Shown here one piece after another: positions 27,293-36,337 of a stretch of DNA of 64,000 nt. Positions within the stretch are counted from its first letter, which is position 1, and each line of letters opens with the position of its first letter. Both the position numbers and the translations under genes were made by a program. The DNA is from Synechococcus sp. PCC 7336. Lineage in GTDB: Bacteria; Cyanobacteriota; Cyanobacteriia; Thermostichales; PCC-7336. The notes under the pieces were generated by a model, which saw nothing but the letters and a program-made list of their open reading frames with translations, had not been told where the DNA came from and did not search any database. The DNA is taken from the NCBI RefSeq assembly GCF_000332275.1, contig NZ_CM001776.1, positions 744,001 to 808,000 on the forward strand. The letters run 5' to 3'.

Positions 27293-28477
27293 ATGGCCGA
27301 TCGCAAGCAAAAACTATTGTTTATTCCGACAGATAATATTAGTTTGCGTATCTCGCGCTCCTACTATTTAGCAAAAGGTCTGGCCGATCGCTTCGAGCTA
27401 TTCTTTGTGGATTGGAACGATGTGATGGATGCGATTTGGGCTGGGGGGCGCGGCTCGGCTTGGAACTCTTTAGCTTGCTTCACTGGGTCTTTGGCGAGAC
27501 CGCTTTCTATCCGCTACGACGAGCGGGATGGTTTTTCTCGGGCGATCGGACCAGTGGCGCAGACAGCATTTATTCGCAAATTTGTCGGGGATTATTATGC
27601 CTATCAGTTCATGCGTTGGGTGAACCGCAAGACGTTGAAGCGGTTTTTACAAACGATCGATCCCGATATTGTTTTTTTTGCCGATGGCTTTTTCCTGTTT
27701 CCCTGGGTGCCCATGCGGGCTCGGGCGATCGCCGACATGCAGGATGACTTTGACGAAACCCGCCCCCGTATCTCAGCCTCAGAAATTCGCTATCAAACCG
27801 AAAACTACTCCCATACCTTCCGCAACTATGCGGTCAGCCAACCCACCGCCGATCGCCTGGGAGCCCTATATTCAACTCAGTTTCAGGCCCTGCCCAACGG
27901 TGCAGACTTTGCCACGATTCGCGGCGTGACGCCAGAGCAAATTCAGCAGTTGCGCACCCAGTTGGAGCTCGCGGGCAAAACAGTGGTGACGTTCATCGGC
28001 ACCAACGCCAAATATGATGGGGATTTCTTGCGGGAATTGGCCTTAGCCTGCGATCGCCAATTGCCCCAGATACACTTTGTTATTGTGGGCAATGTGCCCA
28101 GCAAATCGCTGCCCAATGTGACCTTCGCGGGCGCAAAACCCCCTGCCGAAACCGCCCTCTACTATCGTCTGAGCGATATCGGAATTATCTTGACCGACAC
28201 TCGCCAAAGTAAGTTTTTATATCATTCAGTCCCCCTCAAGATGATTCAGTACGCCGCCGCTCGCAAACCGGCGGTCAGTTATCCGGTAGCTTGGGCGGAA
28301 GACCTACCGGTGCGAAATCTCGCCATTGTGGAACGGCCCGATACAGAGGTGTGGGTGCAGGCGTTGCAGCAGCTCCAGCAGTTCGAATGGGGAGAGGCAG
28401 AGGAGCAATATTGGCAACAGTACGATTGGGCGGTCATTTGCGATCGGCTGGCGGACGAGATTTCCGCAGGTTTGTAA
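27293..28477 (+). CDS. Glycosyltransferase, GT-B type
   Basis: The 394-residue protein looks like a GT-B glycosyltransferase. The N-terminal strand KLLFIPTDNISLRISRSYYL is followed by 'YAVSQPTADRLGALYSTQF' and 'ALPNGADF' (near 205), as in GT1/GT4 enzymes. The C-terminal half has VTFIGTNAKYDGDFL, HFVIVGNVPS and 'VPLKMIQYAAARKPAVSY' near residue 310. It probably acts on a cell-surface glycan with its neighbours. It follows the family A element by 138 bases. Confidence 0.78.
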   Translation: MADRKQKLLFIPTDNISLRISRSYYLAKGLADRFELFFVDWNDVMDAIWAGGRGSAWNSLACFTGSLARPLSIRYDERDGFSRAIGPVAQTAFIRKFVGDYYAYQFMRWVNRKTLKRFLQTIDPDIVFFADGFFLFPWVPMRARAIADMQDDFDETRPRISASEIRYQTENYSHTFRNYAVSQPTADRLGALYSTQFQALPNGADFATIRGVTPEQIQQLRTQLELAGKTVVTFIGTNAKYDGDFLRELALACDRQLPQIHFVIVGNVPSKSLPNVTFAGAKPPAETALYYRLSDIGIILTDTRQSKFLYHSVPLKMIQYAAARKPAVSYPVAWAEDLPVRNLAIVERPDTEVWVQALQQLQQFEWGEAEEQYWQQYDWAVICDRLADEISAGL

Positions 28478-28538
28478 GCGATTGGAGACGTTTTGCGGAG
28501 GAGAATCTTGACAAATCAATATAGAGTCTCTGACCCTT

Positions 28539-28604
28539 ACTCCCCTCTCCCTGGGGTGAGGGTCCGGGGGAGAGGGTCCGGGGGAGAGGGTCCGGGGGTG
28601 AGGG
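28539..28604. repeat. GC-rich dispersed repeat with internal tandem GAGGGTCCGGGG
   Basis: CTCCCCTCTCCCTGGGGTGA is followed by three to four copies of a 15-base unit containing GAGGGTCCGGGG and ends GGTGAGGGC. It is related to the repeat at 1691-1733. Confidence 0.8.
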
Positions 28605-28627
28605 CGGTTCGGCGGCGCTAATTCACG

Positions 28628-29479
28628 CTAGGTAGAAAGAGGGCGATCGCTGCCGCTCGCTCGACTGGCGCGGCGGCGGGATTGCCACAATTGGTAGTGG
28701 GGGGTCAGCAGGCTAATGGGAACCCCCATCCAGTCTCGATCCTTCAAATCCCGACGAGCCAGGATCTTGACAGAATAGTAGACGAGCTTGAGATAGTCGT
28801 GCCAAGAGAGACCGCGATCGCGATATTCCGCTTTCCAGCGCCAGTAGCGTTCCAGCACTTGCGGCAGCGTGTTAGAGACGGTGGAAACAACAGTCAATTG
28901 GGGATCGCAAACGGTATCGAACCCCGCCGCCAAGAGGCGATTGCCCAAATTCGCATCCTCCCCCCGCCGCAAGCGAGCATCGTAGTTCCCTATTTCCATC
29001 ACGGTCGAGCGCCGCACGATCGCCCCGTAGGTATTCAGGCCCGCCCGATGGCGCGGGGGTGCGTGCAATCGGTCCACGAGAAATAAATGCCGATTTCGCC
29101 AGCGATCGATCGCGGAGTGGGTGGGGGCGGGGGCAAATCGTCCGAAGACCGCAGCTAGGCGATCGTCGTCAAACCAGTGCAGGCCGCGCCGGATAAATTC
29201 GGGATGCAGTCGGTTCGTGGCGTCGCAGCACAGCACGAGATCGGTTGTCAGGCTTTGCATCGCTCGGTGGCGGGCGGCTCCACGGCCTAAATTGCGCTCG
29301 TGGGAGACCACCTGGACGCCACAATCTCTCGCCACCTCGACGGAACCGTCAGTAGACCCGTCATCTACCACCAACACCTGCTCTACTGCATGGGTTTGCT
29401 GGAGAATACTGGCGATCGCCTCCCCCAAACTAGCCGCGTTGTTGTAGCAGGGGATATAAGCACTGATGCTGAGAGACAT
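28628..29479 (-). CDS. Glycosyltransferase family 2
   Basis: The 283-residue GT-A enzyme begins ISAYIPCYNNAASLGEAI, followed by VEQVLVVDDGSTDGSVE (nucleotide-binding Asp) and, in place of a strict DxD, LVLCCDATNRLHPEFI near residue 85. The catalytic acidic stretch is LRRGEDANLGNRLLAAGFD near 165. It converges with the GT-B gene across the repeat at 28539-28604. The product is probably cytoplasmic; the acceptor is unknown. Confidence 0.88.
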   Translation of the reverse strand: MSLSISAYIPCYNNAASLGEAIASILQQTHAVEQVLVVDDGSTDGSVEVARDCGVQVVSHERNLGRGAARHRAMQSLTTDLVLCCDATNRLHPEFIRRGLHWFDDDRLAAVFGRFAPAPTHSAIDRWRNRHLFLVDRLHAPPRHRAGLNTYGAIVRRSTVMEIGNYDARLRRGEDANLGNRLLAAGFDTVCDPQLTVVSTVSNTLPQVLERYWRWKAEYRDRGLSWHDYLKLVYYSVKILARRDLKDRDWMGVPISLLTPHYQLWQSRRRASRASGSDRPLST

Positions 29480-29623
29480 GGATATTCTTTGCTCTCGAAA
29501 AGAATAACATTACACAACTCGATCGGCGGTTGCCCTCCCCCTATCAGCAAAACGTTTGGGGGATGGCAACCCCTCCGAGCAGTTAGCCCTTAGACTGGGA
29601 GTCTGCCTACCGGATTCACGTCA

Positions 29624-30592
29624 ATGTCCCCTGCCCCTCCCCGTCGCAACTCCAACCGCCGCGACGATTCCAAAGGAAAGCCCAAACTCCGTCGTTCGGG
29701 GCCTCGCCGCGATCGCCGCGAGGGCTCAGATCGCCGACAAGATGCCCCTTACCCTCACCGCGATCGCAGGGAGGATCGGCACGCTGCTGCTCCACCGAAT
29801 GCGGATTATTCTAACGGGGCGGAAGCTGACGAATCTCCCGATACGATCTTCGGTCGCCATGCCGTCTTAGCCGCGCTGGAAGAAAAACGCACCCTCAACC
29901 GCATTTGGGTCACGCCGCAGGTGCGCTACAACGCGAAATTTCATTCCCTGCTCGACGCCGCCAAAGCTCGCGGGGCCGTTATTGACGAAGTTGACTCCCA
30001 CCGCCTCAATTCCATCGCCAATGGGGGCAGACACCAGGGTATCGTTGCCCAAGCCGCTCCATACGCCTACACCGATCTCGACGAACTCATTGCCAACGCC
30101 TTGAAGGCCAGTTCCGAGCCCTTGATTGTGGTGGCCGACGGCATTCAAGATCCCCACAACCTCGGGGCGATCGCCCGTACCGCTGAAGCGATGGGCGGCC
30201 AAGGCTTGATCGTGCCCCAGCGGCGGGCAGTGGGGGTCACCTCCACCGTCACAAAAGTGGCTGCTGGCGCTCTAGAATCTCTGGCAATTGCCCGTGTCGT
30301 CAATCTCACCGCTGCTTTAGAGCAACTCAAAGCTGCCGGATTTTGGATTTATGGCGCGATCTCCACGGGCGAGCAGGACTTATATAACACCACATTTAGT
30401 GGTCCGATCGCGATCGCCATCGGTTCGGAAGGCAAGGGGTTGGGGTTGCGGGTGCAGCAAGCCTGCGATGTTTTGGTCTCGATTCCGCTCGCGGGCAAGA
30501 CAGAAAGCTTGAACGCTTCGGTGGCAACGGGGGCAATCTTGTCTGAAATTAGCCGCCAACGGCGGCAAAAAACATTAGAATTGCGAATGTAG
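29624..30592 (+). CDS. rlmB: 23S rRNA 2'-O-methyltransferase, RlmB/TrmH family
   Basis: This 322-residue SpoU-family enzyme carries a disordered, Arg/Asp-rich tail (residues 1-70). The substrate-binding domain opens [20 protein letters not shown]. The SPOUT knot shows motif 1 [20 protein letters not shown] (about 172-191), motif 2 in [10 protein letters not shown] and motif 3 [20 protein letters not shown]. It most likely methylates G2251 of 23S rRNA. The basic extension is common in cyanobacterial members. Confidence 0.92.
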   Translation: MSPAPPRRNSNRRDDSKGKPKLRRSGPRRDRREGSDRRQDAPYPHRDRREDRHAAAPPNADYSNGAEADESPDTIFGRHAVLAALEEKRTLNRIWVTPQVRYNAKFHSLLDAAKARGAVIDEVDSHRLNSIANGGRHQGIVAQAAPYAYTDLDELIANALKASSEPLIVVADGIQDPHNLGAIARTAEAMGGQGLIVPQRRAVGVTSTVTKVAAGALESLAIARVVNLTAALEQLKAAGFWIYGAISTGEQDLYNTTFSGPIAIAIGSEGKGLGLRVQQACDVLVSIPLAGKTESLNASVATGAILSEISRQRRQKTLELRM

Positions 30593-30657
30593 ACAAATGT
30601 AGACTATTATTTACATTCCTTGAATTTCGACCAATCGAACTTGGGGATCGAGCCTAA

Positions 30658-30894
30658 ATGCTAAACAACTTGATGACAAATGTCTTGGCTGGAGTTGGTC
30701 TGGCCTACTGGTTGGTGGTTAAAACCGAACAGCCCCAATGCACCTACTACTTCGGGCCATTTTTGAGTCCGAAAGAAGCCCGCGAGAAGCAGAAGGGCTA
30801 TCTTGCCGACCTGGAGGCTGAAGGAGCTGAGGGGATTACCACCGAAGTGACACAATGCCGCCCCCCCCAGCATCTCACTGTCGAAGCAGCATAG
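30658..30894 (+). CDS. DUF1816 protein
   Basis: This 78-residue protein has the DUF1816 core 'YWLVVKTEQPQCTYYFGPF' followed by SPKEAREKQKGYLADLEAEG. The family is found in cyanobacteria, sometimes fused to phycobilisome linkers; its function is unknown. The N-terminal 18 residues are hydrophobic. It lies 74 bases before the ferredoxin gene and could share its transcript. Confidence 0.82.
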   Translation: MLNNLMTNVLAGVGLAYWLVVKTEQPQCTYYFGPFLSPKEAREKQKGYLADLEAEGAEGITTEVTQCRPPQHLTVEAA

Positions 30895-30968
30895 GTGGAG
30901 CAGCAAACAGAATATCCCTAGTTGAAATTGCAATTGAAGCAAACTGCGAACTGACCGAGGCTGACGGC

Positions 30969-31283
30969 ATGAGCCAGACTTATTCTGTGACTGTTCATTA
31001 TGAAGGCAAAACTGAAGTAATTTCGGTGCCTGAAGACTGCACAATTCTGGCGGCAGCGGAAGAGGCTGGACTGCAGTTGCCCTCCTCTTGTTATGCGGGG
31101 GTTTGCACCACTTGCTCGGTCAAAGTTCTATCGGGGGAAATCGACCAGTCGCAGGGGGCAGGGATTAGCTCGGAGGTGCAGGCACAGGGATACTCTCTGA
31201 TCTGCATTGGCTACCCCAAGTCCGATGTCGAGCTCGAAGCCGGAAAAGAAGACGAAGTGTACGAACTTCAGTTTGGTGTGTAG
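30969..31283 (+). CDS. Plant-type [2Fe-2S] ferredoxin
   Basis: This 104-residue soluble electron carrier has cluster ligands in CYAGVCTTC (residues 41-49) and a fourth Cys in LICIGYP (near 78). The spacing is of plant type but the C-terminus is slightly extended (KEDEVYELQFGV), as in FdC-type low-abundance ferredoxins. The partner reductase or acceptor is unknown. The longer open frame from 30855 is ignored because homology begins at MSQTYSVTVHY. The next small gene overlaps its stop by one base. Confidence 0.92.
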   Translation: MSQTYSVTVHYEGKTEVISVPEDCTILAAAEEAGLQLPSSCYAGVCTTCSVKVLSGEIDQSQGAGISSEVQAQGYSLICIGYPKSDVELEAGKEDEVYELQFGV

Positions 31284-31477
31284 TGAGGCTGAAGTTTCTC
31301 AATCTGGAACTGCCGCTGAGTGCGATCGCCCTGCCGGCTGACGCGCCAGCGGCGGTTCTATCTGCGGTGCGATCTCAGTATTCCAGCGCTGAACTTCTCC
31401 GTTGGGCCGTGACCCGTGCCGATCGGGCCCAGGGCTGTGCGCAAGTGGAAGTCGTAGCCAGTTTGCCCGACTCCTGA
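31283..31477 (+). CDS. Small conserved-looking protein, coupled to ferredoxin
   Basis: The 64-residue frame starts at a GTG that shares its first base with the ferredoxin stop (TAGTG), a classic translational-coupling arrangement, and ends 21 bases before the DUF3326 gene. The sequence (LKFLNLELPLSAIALPADAP then 'AVRSQYSSAELLRWAV') is well-behaved and amphipathic. I know no function. The placement between two real genes with almost no spacing supports it. Confidence 0.55.
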   Translation: MRLKFLNLELPLSAIALPADAPAAVLSAVRSQYSSAELLRWAVTRADRAQGCAQVEVVASLPDS

Positions 31478-31498
31478 CTCGTGAGGGGAATCTCCACC

Positions 31499-32530
31499 AT
31501 GCTGCAGTCCCCTTATACCGCGCTGCTGCTAGTGCCCACGGGCATTGGTGCTGCTGTCGGTGGGTTTGCCGGGGATGCGCTGCCGGTGGCGCGATCGCTC
31601 GCAGCAGCAGTGGATCGACTCATCGCCCATCCCAATGTGTTGAATGGGGCCTCGTTGTTTTGGCCGATTGCCAACGCTCTGTATGTGGAGGGGCTGGGGA
31701 TCGATCGGGCTTGTGCCGGAGAGTGGAACCTACGACCCGTGCGTCAAAATCGTGTGGGAATGGTGTTTGATGCAGCCATTGAACCGGACTTGCTACAGCG
31801 ACACCACCATGCCATACAAGCTGCTCGGGCCACATTGGGCCTGAATATTGTCGTGGGAGTGACGACTGCCGAGCCGTTGGGGGTGCAAATTACTGAGGCA
31901 CCGTCCGGGGCTAGCTGCGGTACGTTGGCTCGGCCTCGGGCGTTATTAGATGGGGCGCAAAGAGCCCTACAGATGGGGGCAGAGGCGATCGCGATTGTGG
32001 CCCGCTTCCCGGACGACTTAGATTTTACGGATTACAGTCGGGGGATCGGGGTCGATCCTCTAGCGGGTGTGGAGGCGATTTTGAGCCATTTAGTCGTGCG
32101 GGAGTTCGGCTGTCCCTGCGCCCACGCTCCGGCATTGCGGTTGGAAGATCCCCCCACCGCCGTTCACCCACGAGCGGCAGCGGAAGAAATTGGCTTTACG
32201 TTTTTGCCCTCTGTGTTGGCGGGCTTGAGCTACGCGCCGCAGTTTGTGCCGTCTGCCGAGTTGCCACAGTTAGGAGATATTTCGGCGGGGGCAATAGATG
32301 TGGCGATCGCCCCTGCTACGGCCTTCGGCAGCCCTGCCCTGCTCCATCTCGCCGCCAGGGAGCGCCCCCCCTTATTTGTGGCTGTCAGCGAAAATACTTC
32401 CGTGATGGAGGTGCTGCCGCAAGATCTGGGCATTGCTGCGATTGAGGTGGACTCTTATCTGGAGGCGATCGGTCTCGTCACCGCCCATCGGGCGGGTGTA
32501 GCTCTGAAGTCGGTATTACCCGAGATTTAA
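31499..32530 (+). CDS. DUF3326 protein
   Basis: The 343-residue protein matches the DUF3326 family of cyanobacteria and plants. It starts '[20 protein letters not shown]', then [17 protein letters not shown] (about 42-58), [16 protein letters not shown] and CPCAHAPAL near residue 205. Its function is not established. The ATG at 31499 is chosen as the family start. Its TAA stop overlaps the stop of ppa on the other strand in a shared TTAA. Confidence 0.85.
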   Translation: MLQSPYTALLLVPTGIGAAVGGFAGDALPVARSLAAAVDRLIAHPNVLNGASLFWPIANALYVEGLGIDRACAGEWNLRPVRQNRVGMVFDAAIEPDLLQRHHHAIQAARATLGLNIVVGVTTAEPLGVQITEAPSGASCGTLARPRALLDGAQRALQMGAEAIAIVARFPDDLDFTDYSRGIGVDPLAGVEAILSHLVVREFGCPCAHAPALRLEDPPTAVHPRAAAEEIGFTFLPSVLAGLSYAPQFVPSAELPQLGDISAGAIDVAIAPATAFGSPALLHLAARERPPLFVAVSENTSVMEVLPQDLGIAAIEVDSYLEAIGLVTAHRAGVALKSVLPEI

Positions 32531-33036
32531 CCGGCTTTGATGCACTGTTCGATCAGTGCTTGGGTCTCGGTCAGCCCTTTCCAACCCAAGATTTGAGTTT
32601 CTTTCTTCTGCAAGCGCTTGTAGGTGGCGAAGAACTCGGAAACTTCGTCTAGGCGGTGTTGGGCGATATCTGCCAGAGTTTTGACATCGGCATAGCGGGG
32701 ATCTTCGGCGGGAACGCAGAAGATTTTTTCGTCGCGATCGCCTGCGTCGATCATTTCCAACATGCCAATGGGGCGAGCGGCGATGACGCAACCGGGGAAG
32801 GTGGGTTCGTCCATGATCACCATGCCGTCGAGGGGATCGCCGTCGTCAGCGAGGGTGTTGGGCACGAAGCCGTAGTCGAAAGGATATTGAACGGAGGAGT
32901 AGAGGACGCGATCGAGAACCATCGCACCCATGTCTTTGTCAAATTCGTATTTGTTCTTACTGCCCGCCGGAATTTCAATCAAGACGTTGAGTAGGCCGGG
33001 TTCTGGTTGAGGGGGAATGCGAGACAGGTCGATCAC
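32527..33036 (-). CDS. ppa: Inorganic pyrophosphatase (family I, soluble)
   Basis: This 169-residue enzyme hydrolyses pyrophosphate to drive biosynthesis. It shows [17 protein letters not shown] (residues 22-38), [11 protein letters not shown], the metal-binding signature DGDPLDGMV (about 65-73), and '[16 protein letters not shown]' with the later Asp/Lys. It is of normal bacterial length. The GTG start fits the family. It converges on DUF3326 with overlapping stop codons. Confidence 0.96.
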   Translation of the reverse strand: MIDLSRIPPQPEPGLLNVLIEIPAGSKNKYEFDKDMGAMVLDRVLYSSVQYPFDYGFVPNTLADDGDPLDGMVIMDEPTFPGCVIAARPIGMLEMIDAGDRDEKIFCVPAEDPRYADVKTLADIAQHRLDEVSEFFATYKRLQKKETQILGWKGLTETQALIEQCIKAG

Positions 33037-33249
33037 AGTTGCTACCTCTGTTGGGTCGAAATCGGTTGGCTTGGAATCAGTGGGCTCTCAAGCCAAGCCT
33101 CATTATGGGGAACGGCGGCACTGCCGTCAAAGGGGGAGATTGTGGGTTGGATTTAAGGGGATTCTGCCCTCCTGTCGCGATCGGTGAAGCGAGATCGAGC
33201 CCTCGACGGGATCGTTCGAGGGCTAATGTTGGAGTCTGGGGGGATCGGG

Positions 33250-33513
33250 TTAGGCAGAGGTAACTCGCGATCGCGCAGCTTGAGGGGTTAGGGGCGGAGT
33301 CGGTAGGCGATCGTAGGTATTGGGTTGAGGGAAGGGTTGATTGCGATCTCGGGCGCTCTCAATGAGGAGTTCTAAAACCTCTTGGGCGTTGGCAAGGGCC
33401 TCTTCATAGGTGTTGCCGTGGGTGTGGCAGAAGTCACCCCATTCCGGTAGGCTGACGACATAGCAGTCGTCTTCGTCAGACCATTGAATGAGAATCGAAT
33501 ACTGAGATTTCAT
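33250..33513 (-). CDS. hicB: HicB-type antitoxin
   Basis: This 87-residue protein has the partially degraded RNase H-like HicB fold: 'YSILIQWSDEDDCYVVSLPE' then HGNTYEEALANAQEVLELLI. The short proline-rich tail lacks an obvious DNA-binding domain. It neutralises HicA and normally represses the operon. Its start overlaps the HicA stop by four bases (ATGA), so the toxin gene comes first, as in typical hicAB. Confidence 0.9.
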   Translation of the reverse strand: MKSQYSILIQWSDEDDCYVVSLPEWGDFCHTHGNTYEEALANAQEVLELLIESARDRNQPFPQPNTYDRLPTPPLTPQAARSRVTSA

Positions 33514-33731
33514 TCCTCTCTCCGCTGTCGTTCGATCGTTCCAAGTGTGCGAATTGCCTGAGCGATGTCTCTTTCTTGATAGGGCTTAGCATCGCTGCCG
33601 TCTTTTCCAGAGAGGATGATGTTTCCTGGCAAGAGGGGATGGGTCCATTTTGTGTGGCTGCCTTTAGCAGGGCGCATTTGGAAGCCTGCTTTGAGTAGTG
33701 TTGCTTTTAATTCTCTGATTTTCTTGGGCAT
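33510..33731 (-). CDS. hicA: HicA-type mRNA interferase toxin
   Basis: This 73-residue double-stranded-RNA-binding-like protein has the catalytic His in KGSHTKWTH (His26) and the usual 'IRELKATLLKAGFQM' first helix. It would cleave mRNA when free of HicB. Both genes are intact, so the module is probably functional. Confidence 0.9.
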   Translation of the reverse strand: MPKKIRELKATLLKAGFQMRPAKGSHTKWTHPLLPGNIILSGKDGSDAKPYQERDIAQAIRTLGTIERQRREE

Positions 33732-34077
33732 TTATCAGAGATTAAAAGAGGGGATTGTTCTATTTAACCAGTCTTTGCCATTAGAAGGGTTCTAGAATGA
33801 CGGTGCCAGAACTTAGAGCCTACCCTCATGCCACAGCCTAGCCGAAGTGGGAGGGCCTTAGCTAGCCTATCTTAGCGGCGCTAATGCGGAGAATTTTGCC
33901 TTAACCCCATAGGCGATCGCCCTAAAGAACCGACGACTCGTGGATCGAGCAATCGGCTGCGATGTACTTTTGTGGGAGCCTCAGGTCTAGTTTGCTGAGA
34001 GATGATAGCGTCTAAATAGTGGGTCAGCCGATCGCCGCTACAGGCCCCCCATTGCCGCATCACCGAGGTAGCCGCCG
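33732..34077. other. Intergenic region between hicA and DUF3611
   Basis: The 346 bases hold the hicAB promoter side and the leader of the DUF3611 gene. No gene, strong hairpin or repeat is evident. Confidence 0.5.
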
Positions 34078-34740
34078 ATGGCAAACGATGCCAACCATCC
34101 TCTGTTTCCGCTGTTCTCTCACCTCAAGCTAGCTTACACATTTCGTCTGGCAGGATGGTTGGGGTTTTGGAGCCAATTGGTCTTAGCGATCGCAGCGGCA
34201 TCTATTTTGATGTTTTCGAGCGAGCGCGAAGCCATCAATCACCCCGGCACTCGATTTTCGCTCTTTCTGGCCAGTGCCGCTCTAATCGTGCTGTTTGCGG
34301 GCGTACTGGTCAAAGTATTAGAGATCCTGGCAGGCAGGCAGTTGCGATCGGTCGATCGCCAACGCTGGCCCGCCATTCGCAAGCTGATTCGATTATTGGA
34401 TTTCGATGTCATCCTCTCGTGGGTGGGGATGGTGTTGGCCATCGGCGGCACCATCTCCATTTTGGTGGCTTTGATGTCGGTAGCGATGACGCTAGTCCCT
34501 GGCATCATTAGTGATGCCCAACGGACGATCCAGCCTTTGGACCTATTGGTGATTCAGTCGATGATTTTTATCGTGGCAGGTCATTTTGTTGGCATCAGTA
34601 CTTCGCTGTGGATCTTGCGGGGACTGCTGTTAGCCGATCGCCACCCATCTGAAGAACCCCATCGCCCATCGCTCCTTCCCCCCGGCAAGCCCTCCCAGCC
34701 GCATCATCCAGAGCCGCATCCGAGGCCGCATGGAGAATAG
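34078..34740 (+). CDS. DUF3611 membrane protein
   Basis: The 220-residue protein has four transmembrane helices (about residues 28-48, 58-80, 115-145 and 165-185) and a His/Pro-rich cytoplasmic tail ending HHPEPHPRPHGE. The N-terminal helix region 'FRLAGWLGFWSQLVLAIAA' is typical of DUF3611, a cyanobacterial and plastid family of unknown function sometimes compared with Tic20-like proteins. No operon partner is evident. Confidence 0.75.
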   Translation: MANDANHPLFPLFSHLKLAYTFRLAGWLGFWSQLVLAIAAASILMFSSEREAINHPGTRFSLFLASAALIVLFAGVLVKVLEILAGRQLRSVDRQRWPAIRKLIRLLDFDVILSWVGMVLAIGGTISILVALMSVAMTLVPGIISDAQRTIQPLDLLVIQSMIFIVAGHFVGISTSLWILRGLLLADRHPSEEPHRPSLLPPGKPSQPHHPEPHPRPHGE

Positions 34741-34784
34741 CGCGAGCTGTGTTTTTTGTGCTGGGTTAATTCAGCGATGCCGGA

Positions 34785-34918
34785 CTGCCCTCACCCCCGG
34801 CCCCTCTCCCAAGTTTGATGCTGCTGGCGAAATTCATATTCCGAAACATTGGCCATTTGTCTAGATGCCTGTGGCCCCCTTCCCCTAACCCCTACCCCCA
34901 ACTTTGGGGGCCGGGGAT
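34785..34918. repeat. GC-rich dispersed repeat region
   Basis: CCCTCACCCCCGGCCCCTCT at the left is the reverse complement of part of the repeat at 1691-1733. Further on, CCCCCAACTTTGGGGG forms a short hairpin. It fills the gap between DUF3611 and truB. Confidence 0.5.
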
Positions 34919-34936
34919 CTTTATGTTTTCTCAGCG

Positions 34937-35821
34937 CTACCCCTGACTCGCTAGCACTCGCAATGGTTTGAGAAGGCCATCTTGCAGTTGCGCCAGTCCT
35001 AAAAAGCGATCGCCTTGCATGACTTTCATCGGGTTGGGATTGTCGGGATCGGGATGGAGCAGTTTTTGACCGCAACACCAGCGTCGGGCGCTGTCTGGAT
35101 CGAGCGAGATCGCCTGCCAATCGCGAAATGCAAAGGCGATCGGGCTCAGAAACTGGTCTGGATTGGCAGATTCGAGCAGGGTATCGAGGGGGATGCTGTC
35201 ACGATCGTGAAAGGGACCGCTTTGGGTGCGATGGAGTTGACTCATGAGCCCGCCGCAACCCAGTGTTTGACCGAGATCGCGGGCGATCGCCCGAATATAA
35301 GTGCCGGTACCGCACTCAATATCGAGATCGATTTCGGCATACTCCCCCGCTCGCCAAGCTAAACACTCAATCCGATAAATCTCCACCCTTCGCGGTTCCA
35401 GTGCCAAAGACTCAGCCGTCGCTCCCGCTCGGGCGAGTTCGTAGAGACGCTTGCCCTGCTTGCGAATGGCGCTGTAGACCGGCGGGATTTGGGCAATGGT
35501 GCCGATAAACTGCGGCAGAACAGCGCGCACATCCTCTCGCTGTAGGTGGGGGACGGGATGGCGGGCGGTTATCTCCCCAGAGGCATCGTCCGTGGTGCTA
35601 GTTTGTCCCAACACAAACGTGGCGCGATAAGCTTTACCGCCGGACAAAAACTGTAAAAACCGAGTGGCGCGACCGACGGCGATCGGCAAAACCCCGGTCG
35701 CATCGGGATCTAAGGTGCCGCCGTGGCCGATTTGGCGGGTGTTGAACGCGCGCCGCAGCTTGCCCACACAATCGTGGGAGGTCCAGCCCGCCGGTTTATT
35801 TAAATTCAGAAATCCCTGCAT
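34937..35821 (-). CDS. truB: tRNA pseudouridine-55 synthase
   Basis: The 294-residue enzyme makes the universal pseudouridine in the tRNA T loop. It shows the N-terminal GFLNLNKPAGWTSHDCV, the catalytic Asp in HGGTLDPDATGVLPIAVG (residues 34-51, Asp40) and the thumb/KYR-type region. GTYIRAIARDLGQTLG lies near residue 178, and the tail is PUA-like. Its length is normal. It converges with DUF3611 and follows the NIL ferredoxin gene by 40 bases on the same strand, a common cyanobacterial arrangement. Confidence 0.96.
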   Translation of the reverse strand: MQGFLNLNKPAGWTSHDCVGKLRRAFNTRQIGHGGTLDPDATGVLPIAVGRATRFLQFLSGGKAYRATFVLGQTSTTDDASGEITARHPVPHLQREDVRAVLPQFIGTIAQIPPVYSAIRKQGKRLYELARAGATAESLALEPRRVEIYRIECLAWRAGEYAEIDLDIECGTGTYIRAIARDLGQTLGCGGLMSQLHRTQSGPFHDRDSIPLDTLLESANPDQFLSPIAFAFRDWQAISLDPDSARRWCCGQKLLHPDPDNPNPMKVMQGDRFLGLAQLQDGLLKPLRVLASQG

Positions 35822-35861
35822 CTAATTCGAGATGCCCGCTCGCCCTGAAACTGCCGCCCCA

Positions 35862-36266
35862 TCATAAAGCAGCACTGAGGGCATCCACCGGACAAGTGGG
35901 AATGCATTGCTCGCACATAATGCACTTATTGCGCAAATATTCCAGGGCAAATATCTCGGGATTGAGGACGAGAGCCTCAGTGGGGCAAACCCCCGTACAC
36001 AAGCCGCAATCCACACAGCGATCGCGATCGACCCGAATCTCGCTGCTACTTTCCGAAACCTCGATGCCCTGCGATCGCGTCCACTCCAAACTCGCCTCAA
36101 CCTGGTCGATATCCCCCGATAGCTCCACCACCAATGTCCCCACCTCATCCGGTGCCACCTGAGCCCGCACGATGTTGGCTGCCACATCAAAATCCCGTGC
36201 CAACCGATAGGTAATCGGCAGGTTGACGACGTGGCGGGGGAAGATCATCGTGACGCGCTTGCGCAT
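35862..36266 (-). CDS. NIL-domain ferredoxin with two 4Fe-4S sites
   Basis: The 134-residue protein has an N-terminal NIL domain (residues 1-75), a ligand-binding ACT-like fold otherwise seen in methionine ABC transporters. Two 4Fe-4S motifs follow: CVDCGLCTGVCP and CIMCEQCIPTCP. The combination is frequent in cyanobacteria and methanogens and is linked to sulfur-amino-acid metabolism. It is probably co-transcribed with truB. Confidence 0.88.
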   Translation of the reverse strand: MRKRVTMIFPRHVVNLPITYRLARDFDVAANIVRAQVAPDEVGTLVVELSGDIDQVEASLEWTRSQGIEVSESSSEIRVDRDRCVDCGLCTGVCPTEALVLNPEIFALEYLRNKCIMCEQCIPTCPVDALSAAL

Positions 36267-36337
36267 GGAGTTCCTGACAGGTGGCTAGCATTGGGCTATA
36301 TTCGCCACGATCTTAGCGCTCGTTCTGGGGAACTGCT

